NCBI RefSeq assembly: GCF_001482195.1
Contig: NZ_KQ759763.1
Location: 197,623 to 261,622 of the forward strand
DNA: 64,000 nt
Direction of reading: 5' to 3'
Origin: Luteimonas abyssi
GTDB lineage: Bacteria > Pseudomonadota > Gammaproteobacteria > Xanthomonadales > Xanthomonadaceae
Shown here: positions 23,742 to 32,068 of the stretch, one piece after another
Numbering within the stretch: the stretch's first letter is position 1
Layout: every line of letters starts with the position of its first letter
Position numbers and translations under genes: made by a program
Notes under the pieces: generated by a model
What the model was told of the DNA's origin: nothing
Databases searched by the model: none
The model's input: the letters and a program-made list of their open reading frames with translations, nothing else

Positions 23742-24245
23742 TCAACCGGGGCGTTCGGGGCTCGGGCCGCGTTCGAGCAGGGTCGACATGGCGATCTGGG
23801 TGCGGGTGCCTTCGACGCCTTCGATGTCGTGGATCTTCGCCAGAAGCGCTTCCAGCGCCTGGGTGTCGCGCGTGCGCACCTTGAGCAGGAGGCCGCTATC
23901 GCCGGTGACCGTGTGGATTTCCTCGATGTCCTGGAGCGACGACAGCCGGGCCACCTGACGCGTGCGCTGGATCGTGCTGGTGATCACCTGGACGAAGCAC
24001 AGCAAGGGGCGCCCGAGCCTGGCGCCGTCGAGCTGCGCCGCGGTGCGCACGATCACGCGAGCGCGCTTGAGGCGTTTGACGCGCTCGTGCACGGCCGGCG
24101 GCGACAGATGCAGGGCTCGACCCAGGGTGGCGTAGCTCTGCGTGCTGTCGTCGGCCAGCAGCCCTAACAGCGTTCTGTCGACCGCATCCAGGCGGACGTC
24201 GGCCGCGACCTCCTGCTGAAGCGCATTCGTTTTTCTGCTCGACAT
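23742..24245 (-). CDS. Lrp/AsnC-family regulator
   Basis: This 167-residue regulator has an AsnC-type helix-turn-helix (LDAVDRTLLGLLADDSTQSY, LHLSPPAVHERVKRLKRARV). A RAM ligand domain follows (VTGDSGLLLKVRTRDTQALE). Lrp/AsnC proteins are amino-acid-responsive and commonly control a divergent neighbour, which here is the PLP decarboxylase gene. The intergenic palindrome at 24266-24280 is a likely target. The start at 24245 avoids a long Arg/Pro-rich upstream extension. Confidence 0.9.
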   Translation of the reverse strand: MSSRKTNALQQEVAADVRLDAVDRTLLGLLADDSTQSYATLGRALHLSPPAVHERVKRLKRARVIVRTAAQLDGARLGRPLLCFVQVITSTIQRTRQVARLSSLQDIEEIHTVTGDSGLLLKVRTRDTQALEALLAKIHDIEGVEGTRTQIAMSTLLERGPSPERPG

Positions 24246-24265
24246 GGCGAAAACCCCTTTACGGT

Positions 24266-24280
24266 CGGAACGGTGTTCCG
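24266..24280. promoter_or_regulatory. 15-bp palindrome between Lrp regulator and decarboxylase
   Basis: CGGAACGGTGTTCCG is a perfect inverted repeat (6-bp arms, 3-bp centre) in the 76-bp divergent spacer. A second, AT-rich symmetric element ATTCAAGAGAAT lies at about 24307-24318, closer to the decarboxylase ATG. Lrp/AsnC proteins bind such paired sites, so these are candidate operators for the adjacent regulator. Confidence 0.45.
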
Positions 24281-24321
24281 CAGATTGGTCAGAAATACGA
24301 ACATTATTCAAGAGAATTGCC

Positions 24322-25794
24322 ATGAACCCATATCGTGACGATGACCCCGCACGACCGCTCCCACCGGGCGGCGCGAGCCGGCTGATGGGCGGGACATCTC
24401 CGCGGGCGTTCGCTGCGGCCGTCCGACGCATCGCGGATTGTCGGCAACAGTCGCCGACGCCGCGCGCGGTGCAGGTGATCGATGCCGAAGGCGCCGCGGC
24501 CTTGCGCGGCATGGGCGTCCCGGCCGAAGGCCGCCCGCTGGACGAGGTCGTCGACCAGTTGCTGCACGACATCGCGCCGTGGCGGGCCGCGATGGACCAT
24601 CCCCGCTTCTTCGGCTTCATCCCGAGTCCCGCATCGCCGCTGTCGGCGCTGGGCGACCTCGCGACCGCGATGCACAACGTGCACGCAGGCAGCTGGCTGC
24701 AGAGTTCCGGGCCCAGTGCGGTCGAAGCCGGCCTCATCGACTGGCTCGCCTCGCAGGTGGGGTTTCCGTCGTCGGCGGGCGGGTTGTTCGTGTCGGGTGG
24801 CTCGATCGCCAACCTGACGGCGTTGACGGTGGCGCGCGACCGGACCGTCGCTCCGGAACACCGACGCTCGGCGGTCGCCTATGTCTCGGAGCAGACGCAT
24901 TCCTCCGTCGCCAAGGGGCTGGGCATCATCGGCTTGCTGCCCGACCAGGTGCGCCGCGTCGCCGTCGACGCGGCGTTCCGCATGGACGCCGCGGTGTTGG
25001 CCAGGACCATCGAGGCCGACCTCGCCGCCGGCCTCCGGCCGTTCGCGGTCGTCGCCAGTGCGGGCACCACCAACACCGGCAGCATCGATCCGCTCCGCGC
25101 CATCCGGGCCGTGTGCGACCGCCATGGCCTGTGGATGCACGTCGACGGCGCCTACGGCGCATCGGTCGCGCTGTCGCCGGACCATCGCGGACGGCTGGAT
25201 GGCATCGGCGAGGCCGACAGCCTCAGCTGGGACGCCCACAAGTGGCTGTTCCAGACCTACGGCTGCGGCATGGTGCTGGTGCGCGAGCGCACGCACCTGG
25301 CGCAGACGTTCCATACGCGTCCGGAGTATCTGCTCGACGCGGAAGTCGACGAGGAACAGATCAATTACTGGGATTTCGGTGTCGAGCTGACGCGTCCGGC
25401 CCGTGCAATGAAGCTCTGGTTGACGTTGCAGGTGCTGGGATCGGACGGGATGGGCGAGGCGATCGCACACGGCTGCCGGCTGGCGGCGTGGGCCGAGGAC
25501 GAATTGCGTACGCTCGAAGGATGGGAGATCGTGTCACCGGCGCAACTGGCGATCGTGAACTTCCGCAGGACCCACCCCGGCCTGTCGGCGGAGGGCAACG
25601 ACGCGCTCAATCGGGCGATCTCGAGGCGGGCGCTCGAGGAAGGCCATGCCGCCGTGCTGACCACCCGGCTGGGCGGGCAGACGGTGCTGCGCATCTGCGC
25701 CATCCATCCCGACGCGAGCGAGCGCGACATGCGCGCGACCGTCCGCGCGCTCGAAGCCCATGCGATCGCCGAGATCGCGGCCGGCGTTTCCTGA
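24322..25794 (+). CDS. Group II PLP-dependent amino-acid decarboxylase
   Basis: This 490-residue enzyme shows the pyridoxal-decarboxylase pattern: MDHPRFFGFIPSPASPLSAL, FVSGGSIANLTALTVARD, the cofactor aspartate in WMHVDGAYGAS, and the Schiff-base lysine K307 in SWDAHKWLFQTYGCG. Relatives are aromatic-L-amino-acid and 2,4-diaminobutyrate decarboxylases. They release CO2 to give amines in the cytosol. The ATG at 24322 is chosen because the upstream in-frame start at 24244 would lie inside the promoter region. It is probably controlled by the divergent Lrp-type protein. The substrate cannot be fixed from sequence. Confidence 0.88.
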   Translation: MNPYRDDDPARPLPPGGASRLMGGTSPRAFAAAVRRIADCRQQSPTPRAVQVIDAEGAAALRGMGVPAEGRPLDEVVDQLLHDIAPWRAAMDHPRFFGFIPSPASPLSALGDLATAMHNVHAGSWLQSSGPSAVEAGLIDWLASQVGFPSSAGGLFVSGGSIANLTALTVARDRTVAPEHRRSAVAYVSEQTHSSVAKGLGIIGLLPDQVRRVAVDAAFRMDAAVLARTIEADLAAGLRPFAVVASAGTTNTGSIDPLRAIRAVCDRHGLWMHVDGAYGASVALSPDHRGRLDGIGEADSLSWDAHKWLFQTYGCGMVLVRERTHLAQTFHTRPEYLLDAEVDEEQINYWDFGVELTRPARAMKLWLTLQVLGSDGMGEAIAHGCRLAAWAEDELRTLEGWEIVSPAQLAIVNFRRTHPGLSAEGNDALNRAISRRALEEGHAAVLTTRLGGQTVLRICAIHPDASERDMRATVRALEAHAIAEIAAGVS

Positions 25795-25951
25795 ACCGCG
25801 TCCCCTGGTGACAGGATCGGGCAAGTTCTCTGGAAGTTCCGGCATGGGCATGTCCCGGCGCCGCTTCCATCCTCGTGTTCAAGCCGTCCGGCCGCCTGCG
25901 ACCCGCGTCCGGACGTCCCCCCGTCTCCCCCAACGAGGATGCAAACCCGTC

Positions 25952-26992
25952 ATGACGACGACACCAAGCGACCATTCCGCCCCCGATCGCGCCCCGCGCC
26001 ACACCCGGTTCGCCCGGGGCCTCGCCCTCAGCGGCGCCCTGCTGGCCGGCAGCGCGTTCGCGCAGACCGCGCCCAAGGCCAACTGGAACCTCTCTGACAT
26101 GCCGTCGCAGGAAGGCCGCGTTTTCGTGGTGACCGGCGGCACCAGCGGCATGGGCTACGAAGACGCCAAGGCGCTGGCCGGCGCCGGCGCGCAGGTGGTG
26201 ATCGCCGCGCGCAATCCGCGGCGCGGCGAGGAGACCATCGCCCGCATCCGTGAGGAACACCCCGGTGCGCAGGTGCGCTTCGAGGCCGTGGACCTGTCGG
26301 ACCTGGCATCGGTCCGCGCGCTCGGCGAGCGCCTCAACGCGACGCTGCCGCGGATCGACGGCCTGATCAACAACGCGGCGATCATGGCGCCGCCCGAGCG
26401 CAGCGTGTCGGCCGACGGATACGAGATGCAGCTGGCCACCAACTACATCGGGCACTTCGCCCTGACGGCGCACGTGCTGCCGCTGCTGCAGGCCAGCGAC
26501 GCGCCGCGCGTGGTCACGCTGTCGAGCATCGCCGCGCAGCGCGGTGCGATCAACTTCGACGATCTGCAGTTCGAGCAGTCCTACGATCCGATGGTGGTCT
26601 ATGGGCAATCCAAGGTGGCGTGCCTGATGTTCGCGCGCGAGCTGCAGCGTCGCAGCGACGCGGGCGGCTGGGGTATCACGAGTCTGGCAGCGCATCCGGG
26701 CGTCGCCGTGACCGAGCTGGTCGAACGCGGCCCCGGGCTCGACAGCGAACAGGGCCGGCAGTGGTCGGCCAACCGCGAGCATTTCCACACCGCCGCCGAA
26801 GGTGCGTTGCCGACGCTGTACGCCGCCACCGCGCCCGAAGCGCAGGGGGGTGTCTACTACGGGCCGTCGGGCGAGCAGGAGCTGCGCGGTCCGGTCGGCC
26901 TCGCCAACGTGCCCGCCGCCGCGCGCGACGAGGCCGCGGCGGCGCGTCTGTGGGCGGTGACCGAAACCCTCGCGGGCGTGCGCTATCCCTGA
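25952..26992 (+). CDS. SDR-family oxidoreductase with N-terminal signal peptide
   Basis: This 346-residue protein resembles retinol-dehydrogenase/WW-oxidoreductase-type SDRs. It has TGGTSGMG (cofactor), INNAAIMAPP, a catalytic serine in VTLSSIAAQRG and Y-x3-K as YGQSK. Unusually it starts with a basic N-region and hydrophobic core ending AGSAFAQTA, a credible signal peptide cleaved near residue 37. A nucleotide-dependent enzyme outside the cytosol would be odd, so it may be membrane-tethered or the N-terminus may be mispredicted. The next in-frame ATG (26099) would remove the signal but keep the SDR core. Confidence 0.8.
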   Translation: MTTTPSDHSAPDRAPRHTRFARGLALSGALLAGSAFAQTAPKANWNLSDMPSQEGRVFVVTGGTSGMGYEDAKALAGAGAQVVIAARNPRRGEETIARIREEHPGAQVRFEAVDLSDLASVRALGERLNATLPRIDGLINNAAIMAPPERSVSADGYEMQLATNYIGHFALTAHVLPLLQASDAPRVVTLSSIAAQRGAINFDDLQFEQSYDPMVVYGQSKVACLMFARELQRRSDAGGWGITSLAAHPGVAVTELVERGPGLDSEQGRQWSANREHFHTAAEGALPTLYAATAPEAQGGVYYGPSGEQELRGPVGLANVPAAARDEAAAARLWAVTETLAGVRYP

Positions 26993-27017
26993 TCGCAGGC
27001 GTTGCAGTGTCGCCGGC

Positions 27018-28421
27018 GTGTCGATGGCGCGGTTGGCGCACTGCATCGGGGCCGGGCGCGGGGAACTGCGTCCGGCCCTGATCGCGTTCGTGTCGTTCTG
27101 CTGCCTGTTCACCGGCTACTTCATGTTGCGGCCGGTACGCGAGTCGATGGGTATCGCGGGCGGTGTCGAACATCTGCAGTGGCTGTTCACCGCCAATCTG
27201 GTCGGCACGCTGGCGGTGGTGCCGGCGTACGCCTGGGTCGCGGCCCGGCTGCCGCGCACGCAGCTCGCCGGTGGGGTGTACGGCTTCTTCTGCGTGAACC
27301 TGTTGCTGTTCGCCGGGCTCTTCCAGATGGCCGGCGAGGACGTTCGTGTGGCGCGGGCGTTCTATGTCTGGCTGTCGATCTACAACCTGATGGTCGTCTC
27401 GGTCACCTGGAGTCTGATGACCGATGTGTTCGATGCACGGCAGGCGCGACGGCTGTTCGGCTTTCTCGCGGCCGGTGCCAGTGTCGGCGGCCTCCTCGGG
27501 CCGGCGGCCAGCGTGGTGCTGGCGGGCGCGCTCGGTGAAGCGGGGCTCGTGCTGCTGGCCGCGGCGCTTCTCGGCGTCGCGCTGGCATGCAATACGACGC
27601 TGTTGCGGTGGCGCGCGAAGGTGCGCGGCACCGAGCTTTCCGGTGCCGGTCGCGATGATGATGCGCGCGCGCCGATCGGCGGCAATCCGCTGGCCGGCTT
27701 CGCGGAGGTCCTGACCTCGCGCTACCTGCTGGCGGTGGCGGGCTTCGTCCTGTTGCTCGCGGCGACGACGACGCTGCTGTACATCGAGCAGATGCGGCTG
27801 GTGGCCGAATGGTTTCCGGACCGCACCGCGCAGATCCGCGTATTCGGCCTGTTCGATGTGGCCGTCCAGGTCGGTGCGTTGTTGTTGCAGCTGTTCGTGA
27901 CCGGGCGTGCGATCGGGACGCTGGGGCTGGGGGCGTGGCTGGCGATCGTGCCGGTGGTGGTGTGCGTGGGCTTCGTGGCGCTCGCGCTGTCACCCGGGTT
28001 CGCGATGCTGGCGGTGTTGCTGGTGATCAGGCGCATCGGCGAGTACGCCTTCGTCCGGCCGGGCCGCGAGTTGCTGTTCGCGCCGCTGGGCACGCGCACG
28101 CGCTACCGGGCCAAGACCGTCATCGATACCGCGGTCTATCGCGCCGGCGATGCGGCGAGCGCATGGTGCCGGAGCATCGTGGACGTGCTCGGCCAGGGCA
28201 CTGCGCTGGTGGCGGTGATCGGTGCCGTCTGCGCGCTGGTATGGGCGGCTCTCGGGTGGTCGGTGGGCCGGCACGCCGATCGCCTGAGTCTGCCGGCGCG
28301 GCGGGAGGCGGGCGATCGGCACGGACCCCGGCCTTCGCGGTTCTCCAATACGCGACACCCCGGCAAGCCGGGGTGTCGGGGTGTCGGGGTGGTGCGGTCC
28401 GTCGTGACGGTCAGTTGGTGA
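27018..28421 (+). CDS. Tlc/Npt1-like nucleotide-carrier-related transporter
   Basis: The 467-residue membrane protein has about twelve hydrophobic segments and begins at GTG 27018 (or ATG 27024). Sequences such as CCLFTGYFMLRPVRESMGIA, LVVSVTWSLMTDVFDARQAR, RLFGFLAAGASVGGLLGPAA and TRYRAKTVIDTAVYRAGDAA match the NTP/NDP-translocase-like MFS clade. That clade is found both in obligate intracellular bacteria and in free-living proteobacteria. The substrate is unknown; ATP import should not be assumed. The last about 30 residues (HGPRPSRFSNTRHPGKPGCR...) are encoded by a hairpin region and overlap the convergent protease gene by 11 bp, so the true C-terminus may have been extended by a lost stop. 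Confidence 0.75.
   Translation: MSMARLAHCIGAGRGELRPALIAFVSFCCLFTGYFMLRPVRESMGIAGGVEHLQWLFTANLVGTLAVVPAYAWVAARLPRTQLAGGVYGFFCVNLLLFAGLFQMAGEDVRVARAFYVWLSIYNLMVVSVTWSLMTDVFDARQARRLFGFLAAGASVGGLLGPAASVVLAGALGEAGLVLLAAALLGVALACNTTLLRWRAKVRGTELSGAGRDDDARAPIGGNPLAGFAEVLTSRYLLAVAGFVLLLAATTTLLYIEQMRLVAEWFPDRTAQIRVFGLFDVAVQVGALLLQLFVTGRAIGTLGLGAWLAIVPVVVCVGFVALALSPGFAMLAVLLVIRRIGEYAFVRPGRELLFAPLGTRTRYRAKTVIDTAVYRAGDAASAWCRSIVDVLGQGTALVAVIGAVCALVWAALGWSVGRHADRLSLPARREAGDRHGPRPSRFSNTRHPGKPGCRGVGVVRSVVTVSW
28353..28378. terminator. Bidirectional hairpin between convergent transporter and protease genes
   Basis: CGACACCCCGG (28353-28363), loop CAAG, CCGGGGTGTCG (28368-28378): a perfect 11-bp stem. It is followed by further GTGTCGGG units. 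It lies where the converging transcripts meet but inside the last codons of the transporter reading frame. There is no T-tract on either strand, so termination may need Rho, or the element may mainly stabilise 3' ends. Confidence 0.5.
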
Positions 28422-29604
28422 CCAGGTTGACGCCGTAGGAGCTGAGCATCGGGGTGAGGCGTTGATACCAGGTGCGGCGCTGGCTCTGGGCAATGCCGCA
28501 GTTGGTGCCGTCGTTGCCGAGCGCGCCGCCGGAGGTGACGCCCTGGCCATGACCCGCCGAGGAGATCCACGAGCCGCCCGAGTCGCCCTGGCCGGCGCAG
28601 GCGTTGGATTCGCGCAGGCCCTGCACGTTGCCGTCGCCGTAGTTCACGCTGACGTTGGTCCGGGTGATCGTGCCGCAGCGCCAGCCGGTCCGGAATCCCG
28701 AGCGACAGACGGCAGCGCCGACGGACGCCTCTGCGCTGCCGACGACTGGCGTGGTGGAACTGCCGCTGTACTGCCACACGCGGCCGAACAGGGTGTCCTG
28801 CTGGCGCACGGTGGCCCACGCGGCATCGGAGCCGGGATAGTTGCTCGCCTGGAAGGTGCCCACCGGGGTGCCGTTGATGCTGACGGTATTACCGGTGCGG
28901 CCGCAGTGACCGGCGGTGACGAATCCCTTGGTCGAACCGCGCGTGACCGGGAAGCCGATCGAGCAGCTGTTGTAGCGGATGCCGCCGTAGATGTTGATCA
29001 GGGTGGTCGGCACCTGTTCGGACACCTCGAAGTGCAGCATGCCGGTATCGACATCGCTGTTGACCAGGAAGTCCATCACCGAGGCCTTGCGCTCGGCGCC
29101 GGGCGACAGGGTGACCACGACGCGGTTGTTGGGCAGATCGATGCCCCAGGACTGCACGCCGTCGAGGCGGCGCATGACCCGCGAGGTGGCGGACAGGTCC
29201 AGCGCGCCGATGGCCTGTTCGAGGTCGTACAGGCTGTAGGTGACCTGGCGGGTGTGCGCACCCTCGATCGGCGCCAGACGTTGCGCGCCCTGCAGGTCCG
29301 TGGATGCCGCGGCCACGACCACCTGCGGATTGCCGGCGGCGTCGTACTCGATCCAGGTGCCCGCGAAGCTGTCGCCGTACAGCGCCTGCGCGGCGGCTTC
29401 CAGGTCCGGCACCTGCTGTTCGGTCTCGACGGCCTTCAGGTACTGGACGTCGGTCATGCCCAGGTCGCGTTCCAGTGCGGCCACCATGTCCGGATCCAGA
29501 TGCGGACGGTCCGGACCGGCGGCGAACGCGCTCCCGCCCGCGGCGACCGCCGAGATCAGGGCCAGGGCCAGGGTGCGACGTGCCGTTGTATGCAGTGATT
29601 GCAT
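28411..29604 (-). CDS. Secreted alpha-lytic-type serine protease (S1E) with pro-region
   Basis: The 397-residue precursor has a signal peptide (TLALALISAVAAGGSAFAAG). An alpha-lytic-protease pro-domain (about 30-200) acts as folding chaperone. The mature S1 domain starts near NIYGGIRYNSC. The triad is H233 (TAGHCG), D260 (GSDAAWATV) and S342 (QGDSGGSW). All six cysteines of alpha-lytic protease are present (C214/C234, C300/C310, C336/C369). The Lysobacter enzyme lyses bacteria and nematodes and favours small P1 residues. The start at 29604 has GGAGGA upstream. It is an extracellular predatory enzyme. Confidence 0.93.
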   Translation of the reverse strand: MQSLHTTARRTLALALISAVAAGGSAFAAGPDRPHLDPDMVAALERDLGMTDVQYLKAVETEQQVPDLEAAAQALYGDSFAGTWIEYDAAGNPQVVVAAASTDLQGAQRLAPIEGAHTRQVTYSLYDLEQAIGALDLSATSRVMRRLDGVQSWGIDLPNNRVVVTLSPGAERKASVMDFLVNSDVDTGMLHFEVSEQVPTTLINIYGGIRYNSCSIGFPVTRGSTKGFVTAGHCGRTGNTVSINGTPVGTFQASNYPGSDAAWATVRQQDTLFGRVWQYSGSSTTPVVGSAEASVGAAVCRSGFRTGWRCGTITRTNVSVNYGDGNVQGLRESNACAGQGDSGGSWISSAGHGQGVTSGGALGNDGTNCGIAQSQRRTWYQRLTPMLSSYGVNLVTN

Positions 29605-30082
29605 CGTGCTTCCTCCGTGTAGCGATCGAGTGGGCCGCGGCAGGGGCGGGTCGTGCGACACGCAGGAACAGGTGCAGTCTGCAAGGCGTCGGCACCGCAT
29701 GGCCCGACGATCCGGTCTTCCGACTCACGGCGATACCGGGTCGAAACGGCATCGACGGCCGGTCGCTGGGGCCGGCGTCGGGTCGAACGATCGGTATCGC
29801 GAATCCTTCCGCAGGAAGACACGACCACGAGCACTGCAACTGCCATCCAACGCGCCGGCGGCCGGTCCGGCCCTGCCTGATGCGGCGCGCCGCAACCGGC
29901 GGCACGAAGACGTGCGGCTGGTCGGCGGCGCACCTCGAACGTAGGGCGCTCCGATCGGGCGGGTCAAGTGCGCACGTGCAGTGAAAATGCCAACTGCGGC
30001 GCGTTATGACGGCACGTGGAGTGCAGCGAAGGCGTCGAATATTCCGAACTGTGCGCGTGGTCAATATGTCGTCGTGCGCGCG
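29605..30082. other. 478-bp spacer upstream of the protease gene
   Basis: It contains the 5' region of the protease (start 29604) and the 3' end zone of the AraC-type gene (stop at 30083). The part near 29960-30080 is AT-richer than its surroundings and may hold promoter elements. I see no gene, clear palindrome or terminator. Confidence 0.4.
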
Positions 30083-31105
30083 TCAGGCCATCGTGGCCCG
30101 CAGTTCCATCGCGCTACGCTTGGGCGAGGCGCCGAACATCCTCGAATACTCGCGGCTGAATTGCGACGCGCTCTCGTAGCCGACCTGATACGCCGCATCC
30201 GCCACGCCTGCGGCTTCGGCCACCATCAGCCGACGTGCCTCGAGCAGGCGCAACTGCTTCTGGAACTGCAGCGGCGTCATCGACGTCATCGCCTTGAAGT
30301 GCTGATGGAACGACGACGGACTCATGCGCGCCACGTCGGCCAGCTGTTCGACCCGCACCCGCTGGGTGTAGTTGGCGCGAAGCAGGCTGATGGCCTTGAC
30401 GATGCGATCGTTGTGGGTGTCCGGCTGTACCTGCCTGCGAAGCTCGCCGCCGTGCGGGCCGCTCAGCAGCCAGTAGTAGATCTCGCGCATGATCGAGGGG
30501 TGCAGCACCGGGGCCGCCTGCGGCTGATCGGCCAGCCGGAACAAGCGCAGCAGGCATTCGGCCAGCGGCGCGTCCACCGATTCGACGAACAGGGCGGGGC
30601 CCGCGTCGGCCGGAGCCACCGGAGGCGCATCCATCTGTTCGATCACCTCGTGCATGACTGCGGGATCCAGATCGATGGTGATGCCGACGAAGGATTCGTC
30701 GGGGCTCGCCTCGACGATCTGTCCGCAGGCCGGCATGTCCATGCTCACGATCAGGCACTGCATCGGACCGTAGGCGAGCATGTCGCCGCCGAAGACGATC
30801 TGTTTCGCGCCCCGGAGCACGATACACAACGACGGCTTGTAGACCCGATGGTTGGCCATGACCCGGCGGAAGCAGTGCAGGACATGCACACCGCCCATCG
30901 GCATCGAGAAGTAACCCTCCTGGCCGTCGTGGTTGTCGAGGTAGACGGTGGCGGCGCTCAAGAGAGCGGACGCCAGCGGGGATGACGCCAGCGGCGCTCC
31001 GGCCACGGCTGCGGGCGCGGGTGTGGATGGGGCGAACGACGATGCCGCGGGCGCCCGTGTCGCAGCGCTTGCAGGATTAGGCAAATTTGTTGGGGGAATG
31101 GGCAT
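30083..31105 (-). CDS. AraC-family regulator with Ala/Pro-rich N-terminal extension
   Basis: This 340-residue protein has an Ala/Pro-rich low-complexity stretch of about 45 residues. An AraC_N sensor domain follows (RVYKPSLCIVLRGAKQIVFG, then GDMLAYGPMQCLIVSMDMPA), then the DNA-binding double helix-turn-helix (VRVEQLADVARMSPSSFHQH; AGVADAAYQVGYESASQFSR). It shares organisation with the regulator at 10685-11590. No adjacent enzyme operon is obvious; it is divergent from the methyltransferase gene, about 257 bp away. The ligand is unknown. Confidence 0.88.
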   Translation of the reverse strand: MPIPPTNLPNPASAATRAPAASSFAPSTPAPAAVAGAPLASSPLASALLSAATVYLDNHDGQEGYFSMPMGGVHVLHCFRRVMANHRVYKPSLCIVLRGAKQIVFGGDMLAYGPMQCLIVSMDMPACGQIVEASPDESFVGITIDLDPAVMHEVIEQMDAPPVAPADAGPALFVESVDAPLAECLLRLFRLADQPQAAPVLHPSIMREIYYWLLSGPHGGELRRQVQPDTHNDRIVKAISLLRANYTQRVRVEQLADVARMSPSSFHQHFKAMTSMTPLQFQKQLRLLEARRLMVAEAAGVADAAYQVGYESASQFSREYSRMFGASPKRSAMELRATMA

Positions 31106-31362
31106 TTTGGGGTTCCGGCGTGTTCGGTAGTTTGCAAGTCGGAATGAACGACCAGACCCGCCGGAGATTCGTTTTTACATAATCAGCAAGCCGGACGGCA
31201 AGTGCCGATGGAGATCCCGTTTCTCGCGCGTTCGCGCACCGGATGCCCGCCGCGCGCGGCGCGTTTTCGCGTGCGCGTTACCCACGCCGAGGATGCCGCC
31301 GCGAAGGATCGCGTCGCGCGTCCGGCCCGCCATCCCGATGACCACGAACCGGAGAGTTTCCG

Positions 31363-31950
31363 ATGAAAAGCGCGTGCGCGGCCGGCCATGCCGGCTTCTT
31401 CCAGGCCTGGTTGCGGCATCCGCTGCGCGTGGCGGCGATCGCACCCTCCGGGCAGGCGCTCGCGCGATTGATCTGCGCCGGCATCTCGGCCGACACCGGG
31501 CCGGTGATCGAACTCGGTCCCGGGACGGGTGTGTTCACCCGCGCCCTGATCGCGCGTGGCGTGCGCCAGGAGGATCTCGCGCTGGTCGAGTTCGAGGGCC
31601 GGTTCGCCGCCATGCTCGCGCTGCGCTATCCCGCCGCCCGTGTGCTGTGCCTGGATGCCGCCCGCGTGCACGGCGCTGCGCTGTTCGACGGCCGGTCGGC
31701 CGGTGCGGTGGTCAGCGGCCTGCCGTTGCTGTCGATGCCGCCGCGCAAGGTGGCGTCGATCCTGATCTCCGCGTTCCGCAAGTTGCGCGCGGACGGCCAG
31801 TTCCATCAATTCACCTACGGCCCCGGTTGTCCGGTGCCCAGGCGTGTGCTGGACCGCCTCGGTCTGGAAGCCACGTTCGCCGGCGGGACCCTCGCCAACC
31901 TGCCGCCTGCGGCGGTCTACCGGATCCGGCGACGGGCCCACACGGTGTAG
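31363..31950 (+). CDS. PmtA-like phospholipid N-methyltransferase (class I SAM-MTase)
   Basis: This 195-residue cytoplasmic protein has an N-terminal amphipathic part (FFQAWLRHPLRVAAIAPSGQ) typical of phosphatidylethanolamine N-methyltransferases. The SAM motif is VIELGPGTGVFTRALI (residues 48-63), with VSGLPLLSMPPRKV and the family block QFHQFTYGPGCPVPRRVL. PmtA converts phosphatidylethanolamine to phosphatidylcholine; related proteins methylate other lipids. A GGAGAG site precedes the ATG. It is probably monocistronic. Confidence 0.8.
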   Translation: MKSACAAGHAGFFQAWLRHPLRVAAIAPSGQALARLICAGISADTGPVIELGPGTGVFTRALIARGVRQEDLALVEFEGRFAAMLALRYPAARVLCLDAARVHGAALFDGRSAGAVVSGLPLLSMPPRKVASILISAFRKLRADGQFHQFTYGPGCPVPRRVLDRLGLEATFAGGTLANLPPAAVYRIRRRAHTV

Positions 31951-32001
31951 AAGCGATCGTCCATGGTTCGGCATGCGCAGCCTGCCGTACGAGATCGGTC
32001 G

Positions 32002-32028
32002 AAGAAAAGAGCCCGACGAATCGGGCTC
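32002..32028 (-). terminator. Intrinsic terminator of the TonB-receptor gene
   Basis: On the minus strand GAGCCCGA - TTCG - TCGGGCTC is an 8-bp perfect stem with a UUCG-type tetraloop. It is followed by TTTTCTTC (plus coordinates 32001-32008). It lies 40-67 bp beyond the stop of the TonB-dependent receptor, a textbook Rho-independent terminator. Confidence 0.88.
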
Positions 32029-32068
32029 CCGACAAGCAACACGGAGAGAAGTGTTCTTGTCGTGACCG

